Made by a program: the position numbers and the translations under genes. This document shows positions 34,169 through 42,143 of a stretch of DNA of 64,000 nucleotides, piece by piece (within the stretch, counting starts at the first letter, position 1; every line of letters begins with the position of its first letter). Origin of the DNA: Allorhodoferax sp032337135. Its GTDB lineage: Bacteria > Pseudomonadota > Gammaproteobacteria > Burkholderiales > Burkholderiaceae_C. The notes beneath the pieces were generated by a model. It was not told the origin of the DNA and searched no databases. It worked only from the letters and a program-made list of their open reading frames with translations. The stretch is taken from assembly GCF_032337135.1 (NCBI RefSeq), contig NZ_JAVXZZ010000003.1:372001-436000 (forward strand). Reading direction: 5' to 3'.

Positions 34169-36043
34169 ATGTCCTACCTCGTGCTCGCCCGCAAGTACCG
34201 TCCCCGCAGCTTCACCGAAATGGTGGGGCAGGACCATGTGGTGCAGGCGCTCACGAATGCACTGAGCACCCAGCGTCTGCACCATGCCTACCTGTTCACG
34301 GGCACGCGCGGCGTGGGCAAGACCACGGTATCGCGCATCCTGGCCAAGTCGCTCAATTGCCAGGGGCCCGACGGGCAGGGCGGCATCACCGCCACGCCCT
34401 GTGGCGTGTGCCAGGCGTGCCGTGACATCGACAGCGGCCGCTTCGTTGACTACACCGAACTCGACGCCGCCTCCAACCGCGGGGTGGACGAAGTGCAGAC
34501 CCTGCTGGAGCAGGCGGTGTACAAGCCGGTGCAGGGGCGCTTCAAGGTCTTCATGATCGACGAAGTGCACATGCTCACCAACACGGCCTTCAACGCCATG
34601 CTCAAGACGCTGGAAGAGCCGCCCGAATACCTCAAGTTCGTGCTCGCCACCACCGATCCGCAGAAGGTGCCGGTGACGGTGCTGAGCCGCTGCCTGCAGT
34701 TCAACCTGCGCCCGATGGCGCCGGAAACCGTGCGCGAGCACCTGGAAAAGGTGCTGGCTACCGAGGGGGTGCAGGCAGACGCCCAGTCGCTGCGTCTGCT
34801 TGCTCGTGCGGCGCGCGGCTCCATGCGCGACGCCCTGTCGCTCACCGACCAGGCCATTGCCTTCGGCGGTGGCGGATTGCACGAGGCACAGGTGCGCCAG
34901 ATGCTGGGCAGCGTGGACCGCAGCTATGTCTACCGTCTGATCGGCGCCCTGGCCGAGGGCGACGGGCGCAGCGTGGTCGAGACCAGCGAGGCCCTGCGCC
35001 AGAACGGTCTCAATGCCGCCTCCACACTGGAAGAGATGTCCACGGTGCTGCAACGCATGGCCGTGGTCCAGGTGGTGGGGGGCGGCGACGACGCCGACCC
35101 TGATGCCCAGGAAATCGAGCGGCTGGCCCAGGCCATGCCCGCGGATGAGACCCAACTGCTCTACAGCATCTGCCTGCAGGGCCGTGCCGACCTGGGGCTG
35201 GCACCGGACGAGTACGCCGCCCTGACCATGGTGCTGCTGCGCCTGCTGGCCTTCAAACCCGCGGCAGGCGACTCGGCTCAAAAAAAAACTCTAGCGACAG
35301 CCCCACGCCCCGTTGAAGCACGCGCGGAGCTGGCGGTTTCGCCACCAGTAGCCGCTTCCGCGCGGCCGTCCGCGGTGCCGCCGCCGCCTGCTGCAGTGCC
35401 AGCGGCTTCGCCTGCTCCATCCGCAGCGGCTGCTGACCCGGTGGTCGTGCAGCCGTGGGAGGAAGTACCGGCGGGACACGTGCTACCGGTGCGCGAGAGC
35501 GAGCCACCAGAGCCTCCTGCAGCTCCGGTTCAGGTGCGAAATCCGGCTGTAGCCCGCATGGAACCTGCGCAGGCTGCTCATGAAGTAGTAGCGGTGCCGG
35601 TGCGCACCAGCCAGGAGAGCCGGGTCGACGTGGCTCAGGGCGGTGGCGACCTGCAGCCCACCGAAGAGGGCGACTTCTGGTTTGCCACGGTGCAGTCGCT
35701 GATCGACAGCGATGCCATTGCTGCCATGGTGCGTGAACTGGCCATGCAGGCGCAACTCATCGGGCGCGATACCGACCAGTGGCTGCTGCGGGTCGAGCGC
35801 GAGTCGCTGAACCAACCCAGCACCCGTGAGCGACTGACCAGCGCACTGCGCGCCGCTGGCCATGCCGTGGAACTGGCGGTGGAGCTGGGGCGCGTTACCG
35901 ACAATCCGGCGCGCCGGGTCCGTGCGGCAGCCCAGGCGCGCCAGCTCGGCGCGGAAAAGATTATTTTGGAAGACCCGCTGGTGCAGGCTTTGATGCAGGA
36001 CTTTGGCGCGAAAATCGTGCCTGGCTCGATCAAGCCCCTCTAG
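34169..36043 (+). CDS. dnaX: DNA polymerase III subunits gamma and tau
   Basis: Clamp-loader ATPase of 624 residues (tau). The N-terminal AAA+ part has Walker A GTRGVGKT (45-52), a Cys zinc cluster (C64 and CGVCQAC), Walker B MIDEVHML and SRC box VLSRCLQF. A Pro/Ala-rich linker (about 372-480) leads to the tau-specific C-terminal domain that binds the polymerase and DnaB. A run of nine A at 35280-35288 (codon about 371) is a likely slippage site producing a gamma-like short form. The start at 34169 gives the normal MSYLVLARKYRP N terminus. It forms an operon with ybaB and recR. Confidence 0.96.
   Translation: MSYLVLARKYRPRSFTEMVGQDHVVQALTNALSTQRLHHAYLFTGTRGVGKTTVSRILAKSLNCQGPDGQGGITATPCGVCQACRDIDSGRFVDYTELDAASNRGVDEVQTLLEQAVYKPVQGRFKVFMIDEVHMLTNTAFNAMLKTLEEPPEYLKFVLATTDPQKVPVTVLSRCLQFNLRPMAPETVREHLEKVLATEGVQADAQSLRLLARAARGSMRDALSLTDQAIAFGGGGLHEAQVRQMLGSVDRSYVYRLIGALAEGDGRSVVETSEALRQNGLNAASTLEEMSTVLQRMAVVQVVGGGDDADPDAQEIERLAQAMPADETQLLYSICLQGRADLGLAPDEYAALTMVLLRLLAFKPAAGDSAQKKTLATAPRPVEARAELAVSPPVAASARPSAVPPPPAAVPAASPAPSAAAADPVVVQPWEEVPAGHVLPVRESEPPEPPAAPVQVRNPAVARMEPAQAAHEVVAVPVRTSQESRVDVAQGGGDLQPTEEGDFWFATVQSLIDSDAIAAMVRELAMQAQLIGRDTDQWLLRVERESLNQPSTRERLTSALRAAGHAVELAVELGRVTDNPARRVRAAAQARQLGAEKIILEDPLVQALMQDFGAKIVPGSIKPL
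35280..35288 (+). promoter_or_regulatory. A9 slippage/frameshift site in dnaX
   Basis: Nine consecutive A read as CAA-AAA-AAA-ACT in frame. A -1 shift meets TGA at 35314-35316, and a +1 (or -2) shift meets TAG at 35292-35294, so any slip ends the protein close to codon 371-380, at the end of the AAA+ part. This is where the gamma form ends in bacteria that make it by ribosomal frameshifting (E. coli) or transcriptional slippage on an A run (Thermus). Confidence 0.65.
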
Positions 36044-36078
36044 CCGGGTGCGACGCAATTCTTTCTGGAAGGAAAACA

Positions 36079-36411
36079 ATGTTCAACAAAGGACAACTGG
36101 CTGGCCTCATGAAGCAGGCCCAGGCCATGCAGGACAACATGAAGAAGGCCCAGGACGAGCTGGGCAACATCGAAGTCACGGGTGAATCGGGCGCTGGACT
36201 GGTGAAGGTGGTCATGACCTGCAAGCACGATGTCAAGCGCGTGACCATCGACCCCAGCCTGCTGGCCGATGACAAGGACATGCTCGAAGACCTGGTGGCT
36301 GCTGCGTTCAACGCTGCCGTGCGCAAGGCCGAAGAGACCACCACCGAGAAGATGGGCAAGATCACCGCGGGGATGCCAGGCCTTCCCGGCGGCATGAAAT
36401 TCCCTTTTTGA
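36079..36411 (+). CDS. ybaB: YbaB/EbfC-family nucleoid-associated protein
   Basis: A 110-residue protein with the family start FNKGQLAGLMKQAQAMQDNMKKAQ, the GAGLVKVVMTCKHDVKRV core and the C-terminal GMPGLPGGMKFPF. It forms dimers that bind DNA. GGAAGG-type sequence precedes the ATG. Located between dnaX and recR as in most bacteria, where its role in replication or repair is unclear. Confidence 0.95.
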   Translation: MFNKGQLAGLMKQAQAMQDNMKKAQDELGNIEVTGESGAGLVKVVMTCKHDVKRVTIDPSLLADDKDMLEDLVAAAFNAAVRKAEETTTEKMGKITAGMPGLPGGMKFPF

Positions 36412-36566
36412 GGGTGGCTACTGCGCGGGCGATCTGCGGCGTTGGGCGGTGCGCGGACTCCTCACGACCAACAAGGTCGTTCCGGGTCCTGTGCTCCGGC
36501 CGCCTTGCAGCTCATCCCGCTCGCTACGCCCTGTGATGCATCACCAAGAAGCCATGGGTTCGCGCT

Positions 36567-37157
36567 GTGTCTGACGCCCATTCCCTCGAAACATTGATCC
36601 AGGCGCTCAAGCGGCTGCCGGGGGTGGGTGTGAAGTCGGCGCAGCGCATGGCGTTTCATCTGCTGCAGCATGACCGTGCCACGGCCCAGGTGCTGTCGCG
36701 TGCATTGGCCGATGCGGTGGAGCGCACCCAGCACTGCGAGCGCTGCCATACCTTTACCGAGGGCACGGTGTGTGCGACCTGCCTGGACCCGGAGCGCGAT
36801 GCCAGCAAGCTGTGCGTGGTGGAAACACCCGCCGACCAACTGGCGATGGAACGCACCAAGGCCTACAAGGGCCTGTACTTCGTGCTCATGGGGCACCTCA
36901 GTCCCTTGGACGGCATCGGCCCGAAGGACATCGGCATGGCCAAATTGTTCGAGCGCGCCTGCGACGGCAGCGTGCAGGAAGTCATCCTGGCCACCAACTT
37001 TACCGCCGAAGGTGAAGCCACCGCCCACGTCATTGCACAGGGGCTGCAGGCCCGGGGTGTGCGCTGTACCCGGTTGGCCCGCGGCGTGCCGGTGGGCAGC
37101 GAGCTCGAATACGTCGACCTGGGCACCATTGCCCATGCGCTGGTGGATCGCCGCTGA
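36567..37157 (+). CDS. recR: recombination mediator RecR
   Basis: A 196-residue protein with a helix-hairpin-helix (LKRLPGVGVKSAQRMAFHLL), a four-Cys zinc finger (CERCHTFTEGTVCATC), a Toprim domain (LCVVETPADQLAMERT and YFVLMGHLSPLDGIGP) and a Walker-like C-terminal region. With RecO and RecF it loads RecA at gaps. The start is a GTG at 36567. The 155 bases before it hold no gene I can support. Confidence 0.96.
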   Translation: MSDAHSLETLIQALKRLPGVGVKSAQRMAFHLLQHDRATAQVLSRALADAVERTQHCERCHTFTEGTVCATCLDPERDASKLCVVETPADQLAMERTKAYKGLYFVLMGHLSPLDGIGPKDIGMAKLFERACDGSVQEVILATNFTAEGEATAHVIAQGLQARGVRCTRLARGVPVGSELEYVDLGTIAHALVDRR

Positions 37158-37256
37158 GACCGACCGGTCGCTGGTCAGCCGTGGGCGACAAGGGCTTACT
37201 TTTTTGGCTGAGTTCTGTATTCTTGCGGTATTGGCTGCGGGGAAAGGATTCCATCC

Positions 37257-37931
37257 ATGAAGAAACTGCTCGCATTCCTGATTGCAGGTCTGGTTTGGCT
37301 GTCACCTGCGTCGGCCCAGCAGGTGCTCAAGGTGGCCGACCCCAATGGGTCGACGCAATACCGAAACGCCTTGACTGCCCTGTACAAGGAAGTGGGGTTG
37401 GTGCCGGAGTTTGTGTCCCTGCCCGGTGAGCGAGCGCTTCGCAGCGTTGAAAACGGTGAGGTGGATGCCGATTTGGGACGCGTCACCGGGGCAACGGCGG
37501 GCTACCAGAACACCATCGAGCTCAGTGAGCCCATTATCGAAATCGGTCTGGTGCCGGTGGTCAAAAAGGACTCCCCTTGGGGAAAGCTGAGCCTGCCTGA
37601 CCTCAAAGGCAAGACCGTGGGTGCTGTGCGTGGAACCAAGATGGCCGAAGGTGCCATGGCCAAGTTGGGTCAGGAACCCGTCTTGGTCAACACCTCACAG
37701 CAGTTATTCCAAATGCTGGCTGCCGGTCGTATCGAGGTTGCGCTGACGACATCGACATCCATGCCTAGCGCAGAGGAGCTCGTCGGCGCCAAGGTGTTGC
37801 CCCCCTTGTTCACGTCCAAGGCGGTGCATGTGTTGAACAAGAAGTGGGCGACGCTCGCCCCCAGGATTGACGTTGCACTCAAGGCAATGAAGGCGGATGG
37901 GCGCTGGGCGAAGCTGATGGCTGCACCCTGA
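37257..37931 (+). CDS. periplasmic solute-binding protein (amino-acid-type, PBP2 fold)
   Basis: A 224-residue exported protein with a clear Sec signal peptide (MKKLLAFLIAGLVWLSPASA, cleavage after ASA) and a short version of the bacterial extracellular solute-binding family 3 fold (GERALRSVENGEVDADLGRV; LKGKTVGAVRGTK). No transporter genes are adjacent, so it may be an orphan binding protein or a sensor domain acting alone. AAGGA precedes the start. Ligand unknown. Confidence 0.8.
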   Translation: MKKLLAFLIAGLVWLSPASAQQVLKVADPNGSTQYRNALTALYKEVGLVPEFVSLPGERALRSVENGEVDADLGRVTGATAGYQNTIELSEPIIEIGLVPVVKKDSPWGKLSLPDLKGKTVGAVRGTKMAEGAMAKLGQEPVLVNTSQQLFQMLAAGRIEVALTTSTSMPSAEELVGAKVLPPLFTSKAVHVLNKKWATLAPRIDVALKAMKADGRWAKLMAAP

Positions 37932-37966
37932 GTGACAATCGCGGTTTTCCAACTATTTTTTCTGTC

Positions 37967-38380
37967 ATGCAAGTTGCCCATTTCACCCTGGCCTATTGGT
38001 GCATCCTGATCGCGGTCCTGCTGCCCATCGCCTGTGCCGGTATTGCCAAGTCCGGCAAGTTCAACAAACCCCGGCGCGAAGGCGGTTACGACAACCACAA
38101 CCCCCGCGCCTGGTTGGCCAAGCAGACCGATTGGCGCGCCCGCGCCAATGCGGCCCAGGCCAACAGTTTCGAGGCCTTGCCCTTCTTCATCGGCGCGGTG
38201 CTGGTGGCCCACCAACTCGGGGCCAACCAGGCCCGGGTGGACTTGCTGGCCCTGCTGTACATCGTGACCCGCATCTTCTACGTGATGCTGTACCTGGCGG
38301 ACAACGCCAAGCTGCGCAGTGTCGTCTGGACCATTGCGTTTGGCCTGAACATTGCGATCCTGTTTGCCGGATTCCGCTGA
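37967..38380 (+). CDS. MAPEG-family membrane protein
   Basis: A 137-residue protein with four predicted transmembrane helices and the MAPEG pattern RANAAQANSFEALPFFIGAVLVAHQLGAN. Eukaryotic relatives are glutathione-dependent membrane enzymes; bacterial members are mostly uncharacterised. It ends before a strong terminator hairpin. Confidence 0.85.
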   Translation: MQVAHFTLAYWCILIAVLLPIACAGIAKSGKFNKPRREGGYDNHNPRAWLAKQTDWRARANAAQANSFEALPFFIGAVLVAHQLGANQARVDLLALLYIVTRIFYVMLYLADNAKLRSVVWTIAFGLNIAILFAGFR

Positions 38381-38424
38381 GGGATCAGTGCAGTGGTTGC
38401 ACTGCGCCGACGGACAGTCATGAA

Positions 38425-38460
38425 GGGTGGAGGCCGAAAGGCCCCACCCTTTATTTCTTT
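38425..38460 (+). terminator. bidirectional terminator between the MAPEG gene and mltD
   Basis: Perfect stem GGGTGG-A-GGCC / GGCC-C-CACCC with a GAAA loop, followed on the plus strand by TTTATTTCTTT. The same stem lies just past the mltD stop on the minus strand, so it can serve both convergent genes. Confidence 0.8.
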
Positions 38461-40094
38461 CGCTTTTGTGGCGCTGCAGATTTGCCCTTGGCCACGCTCT
38501 TTCCCTTGACCGCCTTGGCGCTTCCCTTGGCTTTGGCAGTTGCAGCGCTACCCTTGCCAGGACGTGCCGCCACATAGAGGACCACCGACTGTCCGGGCTT
38601 GAAGCTGGCACTGGTGGACACGTTGTTCCATTGGGCGATGTTCTGTGCTGACACTTTGTGCTTTCGGGCCAATGAAGCCACAGTGTCACCCTTGGCGGCC
38701 TTGACCGAGGTCTTGCGCAGGGTGACTTCGGGGGCCAGCGATATCTGTCCGTTGTCAGCCACTTTCTCGGCCACATCGTGCTGGATACCGGCGCCGCGCG
38801 GCACCAGCAGGGTGCTGCCACCGCGGATCAGCATGCGCGCCGGGATGCCGTTGACGGTGCGCAATTCCGCTTCGGACATGCCCACGCGCTTGGCCGCTTC
38901 GGCGGCGTTCATGTTGGACGGGGCAATCCAGACCGTCCAGCTCGCCAGGCGTCCGGCAAAACTCTCCAGGTTGGTCTGGAACAGGGCGGCATTGTCCCAG
39001 GGCAGCAGGATCTGCGGCGTGCCCGCTGCCAGGATCACCGGCTTGTGCATGGACGGGTTGAGTGCCTTGAAGTCTTCGACCGATACATGGGCCAGCCGTG
39101 CGGCCAGGGCCACGTCGATGTCACGGCGGATGGTGACGGTGTCGAAGAAGGGGTGGTTCGGTATGTCAGGCAGGCGGCTGTTGAACTGGGCCGGATTGGC
39201 CACGATGTTCTTCATGGCCTGCAGCTTGGGCACATAGAAACGGGTTTCCATGGGCATGTTGATTTCGGTGTAGCCCGTGCCGCCACCGGCATTCTGGGAC
39301 TTGCGGATGGCACGCTGCACACTGCCTTCGCCCCAGTTGTACGCGGCCAGTGCCAGATGCCAGTCACCGAACATGCGGTAGAGCTTTTGCAGGTAGTCCA
39401 GCGCCGCGCGGGTCGATGCCAGCACGTCGCGTCGGTCGTCGCGGAAGACGTTTTGCTTGAGGTCGAAGGTACGTCCGGTGGCCGGCATGAACTGCCACAT
39501 GCCCGCAGCCTTGGCGGTGGAGACCGCCTGCGGGTTGAAGGCGCTTTCCACAAAGGGCAGCAAGGCCAGTTCGGTCGGCATGTCGCGCAGTTCGAGCTCC
39601 TCGACGATGTGGAACAGGTATTTGCGCGAACGCTCCGTCATGCGGAAGATGTAGTCGGGCCGGGCGGTGTACCACTGCTCGCGGTCAGCCACCAGGCTGC
39701 TTTGCAGGTCGGGCATGGCAAAGCCGCGCCGGATGCGTTCCCACAGGTCTACCGGGGCGGACAGCGAGACCACCGTGCGCGAGCTTTCGCCGCCCAGGGT
39801 GATCTTGGGCAGTGAGAAATCGCCGCCATCGGCCGCCGCCGGGGTCGGGGCGGACGTGCCGAGCCCGAACAGGCTCAGCGCGTTCGATTGCTGCAGGCGC
39901 AGGCTTTCTCCGCTGGGGCGGGCGGACGGACCCGCGTCGACGACGGGGGCGGGCTCACGGCTTGGGGCCGGGGATGTCGACACCGAGGTCGACGCAGGAT
40001 GCACCGGGGCGTTGGCGTTTCCTGCGGGTGGGGCGCTGGCGCAACCGCCCAGCAGCAACGCGCCCACCAGGGTAAGGAGGAGGAAGGGTTTCAT
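38451..40094 (-). CDS. mltD: membrane-bound lytic murein transglycosylase D
   Basis: A 547-residue lipoprotein with signal peptide and lipobox LLGGC (Cys18), a disordered Pro/Ser-rich stretch, an SLT transglycosylase domain with catalytic Glu in FVESAFNPQAVS, and two C-terminal LysM-type peptidoglycan-binding regions (GMSEAELRTVNGIPARML and KGDTVASLARKHKVSAQNIAQWN). It cleaves peptidoglycan at the outer-membrane inner face. A Lys/Ala-rich tail (about the last 40 residues, with KGKSVAKGKSAAPQKRKK) is unusual and could bind nucleic acid or anionic polymers. It overlaps gloB by 4 bases. Confidence 0.93.
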   Translation of the reverse strand: MKPFLLLTLVGALLLGGCASAPPAGNANAPVHPASTSVSTSPAPSREPAPVVDAGPSARPSGESLRLQQSNALSLFGLGTSAPTPAAADGGDFSLPKITLGGESSRTVVSLSAPVDLWERIRRGFAMPDLQSSLVADREQWYTARPDYIFRMTERSRKYLFHIVEELELRDMPTELALLPFVESAFNPQAVSTAKAAGMWQFMPATGRTFDLKQNVFRDDRRDVLASTRAALDYLQKLYRMFGDWHLALAAYNWGEGSVQRAIRKSQNAGGGTGYTEINMPMETRFYVPKLQAMKNIVANPAQFNSRLPDIPNHPFFDTVTIRRDIDVALAARLAHVSVEDFKALNPSMHKPVILAAGTPQILLPWDNAALFQTNLESFAGRLASWTVWIAPSNMNAAEAAKRVGMSEAELRTVNGIPARMLIRGGSTLLVPRGAGIQHDVAEKVADNGQISLAPEVTLRKTSVKAAKGDTVASLARKHKVSAQNIAQWNNVSTSASFKPGQSVVLYVAARPGKGSAATAKAKGSAKAVKGKSVAKGKSAAPQKRKK

Positions 40095-40870
40095 GCGAAT
40101 TCGTTTTTCCAGCGACGCAGCGCAGCGAAGACTTCTTCGCTGGTCTGCAAGCCGCTTTCACGCGCCAAGGCGCTGGCCCTGGGCTGTGGCTGATCACAGC
40201 GCAGGAAGGGGTTGATTTGCTTTTCCAGCGCCAGGGTGCTGGGAAGGGTGGGCCGACCGGCGGCGCGCAGCGCCTGGCAGTGCTGCGCATGGGCCTGCGT
40301 GGCCGCATTGTCCGGCTCCACGGCCAGGGCGAAGCGCAGGTTGGACAAGGTGTACTCGTGGGCACAGCACACCCGTGTGTGCTCGGGCAGCGCAGCCAAT
40401 GCTTGCAGGGAGGCAGCCATCTGCTGCGGCGAGCCCTCGAACAGGCGCCCGCATCCGGCACTGAACAGCGTGTCACCGCAAAACAACACGGGGGCCTGCT
40501 GAGGCATGCCGACCAGTGGGAGCCAGAAGGCGACGTGGGCGCGCGTGTGCCCAGGTACGGCCAGTACCTGGACTTTCAGCCCCATGACGCTCAGGGTTTC
40601 TCCGCCGTGCACTGGCTCGTCAATGCCTGCAATCCCTTCGCTACCAGTGCCGATCACGGTGGCGCCAGTGGCTGCCTTCAGCGTCGCAATGCCGCCGGTG
40701 TGATCGCCATGGTGGTGGGTGACTAGAATGGCTGCGAGCTGCAGCCCCTGGGCCTGCAGTGCCTGCATGACGGGGGCCGGGTCGCCGGGGTCCACCACCA
40801 AAGCCTGCGCGCCGTCGTGCAACATCCAGATGTAGTTGTCGTTGAAAGCGGGCAGCGGTACAAGGTTCAT
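40091..40870 (-). CDS. gloB: hydroxyacylglutathione hydrolase (glyoxalase II)
   Basis: A 259-residue metallo-beta-lactamase-fold enzyme with the metal motif THHHGDHTGG (about 53-62), FCGDTLFSAGCGRLFEG and CAHEYTLSNLRFA. It hydrolyses S-lactoylglutathione to lactate and glutathione, ending methylglyoxal detoxification. Its start codon overlaps that of the divergent methyltransferase gene within one CATG. A TATAAT 11 bases upstream of the ATG suggests a nearly leaderless transcript. mltD follows with a 4-base overlap. Confidence 0.95.
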   Translation of the reverse strand: MNLVPLPAFNDNYIWMLHDGAQALVVDPGDPAPVMQALQAQGLQLAAILVTHHHGDHTGGIATLKAATGATVIGTGSEGIAGIDEPVHGGETLSVMGLKVQVLAVPGHTRAHVAFWLPLVGMPQQAPVLFCGDTLFSAGCGRLFEGSPQQMAASLQALAALPEHTRVCCAHEYTLSNLRFALAVEPDNAATQAHAQHCQALRAAGRPTLPSTLALEKQINPFLRCDQPQPRASALARESGLQTSEEVFAALRRWKNEFA

Positions 40871-41663
40871 GGGCGACGAAATTATAGATTTGCATGACTG
40901 GCTACAGACTCCCTGTGGCCAGTATCTGCTGGCATGGGAAATGCAGCAAGCCCAGGCACTGGTGGCTGACGTGTTTGGCTACCACGCGCTGCAGTTGGGC
41001 CTGCCCGAACTCGATGCCCTGGAGGCCAACCGCATGCCGCATCGCTGGCTGGCCACCGAATACATGGCGCCCGTGCAAGGCCCTGCATGGGCACGGCTGG
41101 GGCTGCTGAGCGATTTCACCGCCTTGCCGTTTGCCGCCAACAGCCTGGACCTGCTGGTGCTGCCCCATACGCTGGAATTCAGTGCCGACCCCCATGCCAC
41201 GCTGCGCGAGGTGGAGCGCGTGCTGGTGCCGGAAGGGCGGGTGCTGGTGTTCGGGCTCAACCCCACCGGTCTGTGGGCACTGCGCCAGTGGCGTGCGCGG
41301 TTGGCGGGCAAGCTGGGGTGGGGGCGGCTGTTCCTGCCGCAGGAAGGCGAGTTCATCGGGGCCCGGCGTCTGCAGGACTGGTTGCATTTGCTGAGCTTCG
41401 AAATGGAACAGACGTCCTTCGGCTGTTTCGTGCCCGCTGTGCGCACCGAGCAATGGCTGCAGCGCTGGTTGTGGCTGGACCGCTATGGCCCGCGCCTGTG
41501 GCCGGTTCTGGGCTCGGCCTACAGTGTGCTCGCGGTCAAGCGCGTGCGTGGCATCCATCTGTTGGGGCCGGTGTGGAAGAAGCAGCGACAATCGGCGCGC
41601 CGTGCCGTGCCGGTGGCGCGCCATGCGCCCGGGGTGCACCGCAACCAAACAAAAGAAGGGTAA
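40869..41663 (+). CDS. class I SAM-dependent methyltransferase
   Basis: A 264-residue protein. After an N-terminal helix typical of the family (DLHDWLQTPCGQYLLAWEMQQ), the Rossmann part has LPFAANSLDLLVLPHTLEFS and LREVERVLVPEGRVLVFGLNP, like methyltransferases that sit next to gloB and rnhA in many beta- and gammaproteobacteria. The start at 40869 shares CATG with the gloB start. The C-terminal tail is basic. Substrate unknown. rnhA follows 8 bases later. Confidence 0.85.
   Translation: MGDEIIDLHDWLQTPCGQYLLAWEMQQAQALVADVFGYHALQLGLPELDALEANRMPHRWLATEYMAPVQGPAWARLGLLSDFTALPFAANSLDLLVLPHTLEFSADPHATLREVERVLVPEGRVLVFGLNPTGLWALRQWRARLAGKLGWGRLFLPQEGEFIGARRLQDWLHLLSFEMEQTSFGCFVPAVRTEQWLQRWLWLDRYGPRLWPVLGSAYSVLAVKRVRGIHLLGPVWKKQRQSARRAVPVARHAPGVHRNQTKEG
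40881..40886 (-). promoter_or_regulatory. probable -10 element for gloB
   Basis: Minus-strand TATAAT with its 3' end 10 bases before the gloB ATG. Transcription would begin about 7 bases later, leaving almost no leader. It lies within the first codons of the divergent methyltransferase gene. No good -35 is seen. Confidence 0.4.
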
Positions 41664-41671
41664 GAGTCTTG

Positions 41672-42136
41672 GTGACAGCGTTGAGCGAAGTGACGGTCTA
41701 TACCGATGGCGCCTGCAAGGGCAATCCGGGGCCGGGCGGATGGGGGGTGCTGCTTCGTTCGCGTGACGGCAGCGAGAAGGAGCTGTTCGGGGGCGAGCTG
41801 GAAACCACCAACAACCGCATGGAAATGATGGCCGTGATCCAGGCCCTGCGTGCGCTCAAGCGCCCCTGTGACGTGACCCTGCATCTGGACAGCCAGTATG
41901 TGCTCAAGGGCATCACCGAGTGGCTGCCGGGCTGGAAAGCCAAGGGTTGGAAAACCTCGACCAAGCAGGACGTCAAGAACGCCGACCTGTGGCGCGAGCT
42001 CGATGCCCTGGTGGCGGGGCAAGGCCACCGCATCGACTGGCGCTGGGTCAAGGGCCATGCGGGGGACCCCGGCAACGAACGTGCCGACGCGCTGGCCAAT
42101 GCCGGCGTGGTGCACGCGCAGCGCCGCGGCGCCTGA
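41672..42136 (+). CDS. rnhA: ribonuclease HI
   Basis: A 154-residue enzyme with the catalytic carboxylates in VYTDGACKGNPGPGGWG, TTNNRMEMMAVIQAL, LDSQYV and GHAGDPGNERADALA. It degrades RNA in RNA-DNA hybrids. The start is a GTG at 41672 (AAGAG 5 bases upstream). In many relatives dnaQ follows rnhA, but here moeA converges on it. Confidence 0.95.
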   Translation: MTALSEVTVYTDGACKGNPGPGGWGVLLRSRDGSEKELFGGELETTNNRMEMMAVIQALRALKRPCDVTLHLDSQYVLKGITEWLPGWKAKGWKTSTKQDVKNADLWRELDALVAGQGHRIDWRWVKGHAGDPGNERADALANAGVVHAQRRGA

Positions 42137-42143
42137 TCGCTGC

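Noticed and set aside
33941..35281. Open frame of 446 codons on the minus strand
   Set aside because: Antisense to dnaX and running through the SRP RNA gene; no recognisable protein features.
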